Source: Curvibacter microcysteis (lineage in GTDB: Bacteria; Pseudomonadota; Gammaproteobacteria; Burkholderiales; Burkholderiaceae_C). Taken from it: a DNA stretch of 64,000 bases. Position numbers and translations under genes: made by a program. Location of the stretch: the NCBI RefSeq assembly GCF_028649455.1, contig NZ_JAQSIO010000005.1, positions 222,028 through 286,027 on the forward strand, read 5' to 3'. Below, piece after piece: positions 63,882-64,000 of the stretch (position 1 is its first letter; every line of letters starts with the position of its first letter). The notes beneath the pieces were generated by a model. That model had not been told where the DNA came from and searched no databases. It saw only the letters and a list, made by a program, of their open reading frames with translations.

Positions 63882-64000
63882 ATGACCAGCGAACAAATGC
63901 TTGCCGAAATCCGCGAAGCCAACCTGACCTACCTCATGCTGGCCCAGTCCCTGATCCGCCACGACAAGGCCGAAGCCATCTTCCGCCTCGGCCTCAACGA
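63882..64000 (+). CDS. flhD: flagellar transcriptional activator FlhD (partial, N-terminus)
   Basis: The first 39 codons are present before the window ends. MTSEQMLAEIREANLTYLML and AQSLIRHDKAEAIFRLGLN match the FlhD start (the E. coli pattern is helix, NLSYLLLAQ, DKASAMFRLGIN). FlhD with FlhC forms the complex that activates class II flagellar genes in gamma- and betaproteobacteria. AAGGA lies seven bases before the ATG. flhC and flagellar genes should follow outside the window. This marks the right side as a motility region. Confidence 0.95.
   Translation, partial: MTSEQMLAEIREANLTYLMLAQSLIRHDKAEAIFRLGLN

Overview
The window is GC-rich chromosomal DNA from a motile, flagellated betaproteobacterium, most likely of the order Burkholderiales and close to Comamonadaceae. 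The pointers are a Burkholderiales-type porin, a Bug/TctC-type solute-binding protein, a gallate dioxygenase with its LysR regulator, and the start of flhD at the right edge. I see no rRNA, tRNA, insertion sequence or CRISPR array.

Positions 1-2072 hold the tail of an unknown gene, bioB, and a shortened acyl-CoA dehydrogenase-like gene. Positions 2083-22432 are a large chemosensory and signalling island, read outward in both directions from an AT-rich 549-base promoter region. Rightward come a response regulator, a soluble chemoreceptor with two signalling tips, a protein with three CheW domains, cheB, a HEAT-repeat protein, cheR, cheY, cheA, a STAS-like gene, a second response regulator, a membrane chemoreceptor, a ParA-like ATPase, a DNA-binding receiver protein, a LOV-like/PAS histidine kinase and a MASE1-CHASE histidine kinase. 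Leftward is a paralogous response regulator-chemoreceptor pair. Both membrane chemoreceptors end in a segment resembling the CheZ phosphatase active site, and no cheZ, cheC or cheX gene is visible in the island.

Positions 22450-23949 encode a GGDEF-EAL protein. Positions 24067-28906 are a complete MacA-MacB-NodT tripartite efflux operon. Several secreted proteins follow, among them a DUF2145 protein whose signal peptide region carries a 30-bp tandem repeat. Positions 31968-35772 form an iron-uptake operon (TonB receptor, PiuC hydroxylase, PepSY protein, cytochrome b561) behind a Fur-box-like site. Positions 35981-41018 hold gallate dioxygenase, its LysR regulator, a porin and a Bug-type binding protein. 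Positions 41034-47945 hold a lipoprotein, a PAS-GGDEF-EAL protein, and a second chemoreceptor (four PAS domains) paired with a second triple-CheW protein.

Positions 48187-52527 contain a small molybdate-binding protein and a PepSY/TonB-receptor/DUF2946 metal-uptake group. Positions 53054-63548 are an organosulfur locus: three sulfonate-type solute-binding proteins, two flavin-dependent monooxygenases, a DszC-like flavoprotein, a class II aldolase, a thiol dioxygenase and a four-domain rhodanese. No transporter permease or ATPase for it lies in the window. The window ends 39 codons into flhD, the master flagellar regulator, which fits the motility character of the chemosensory island.
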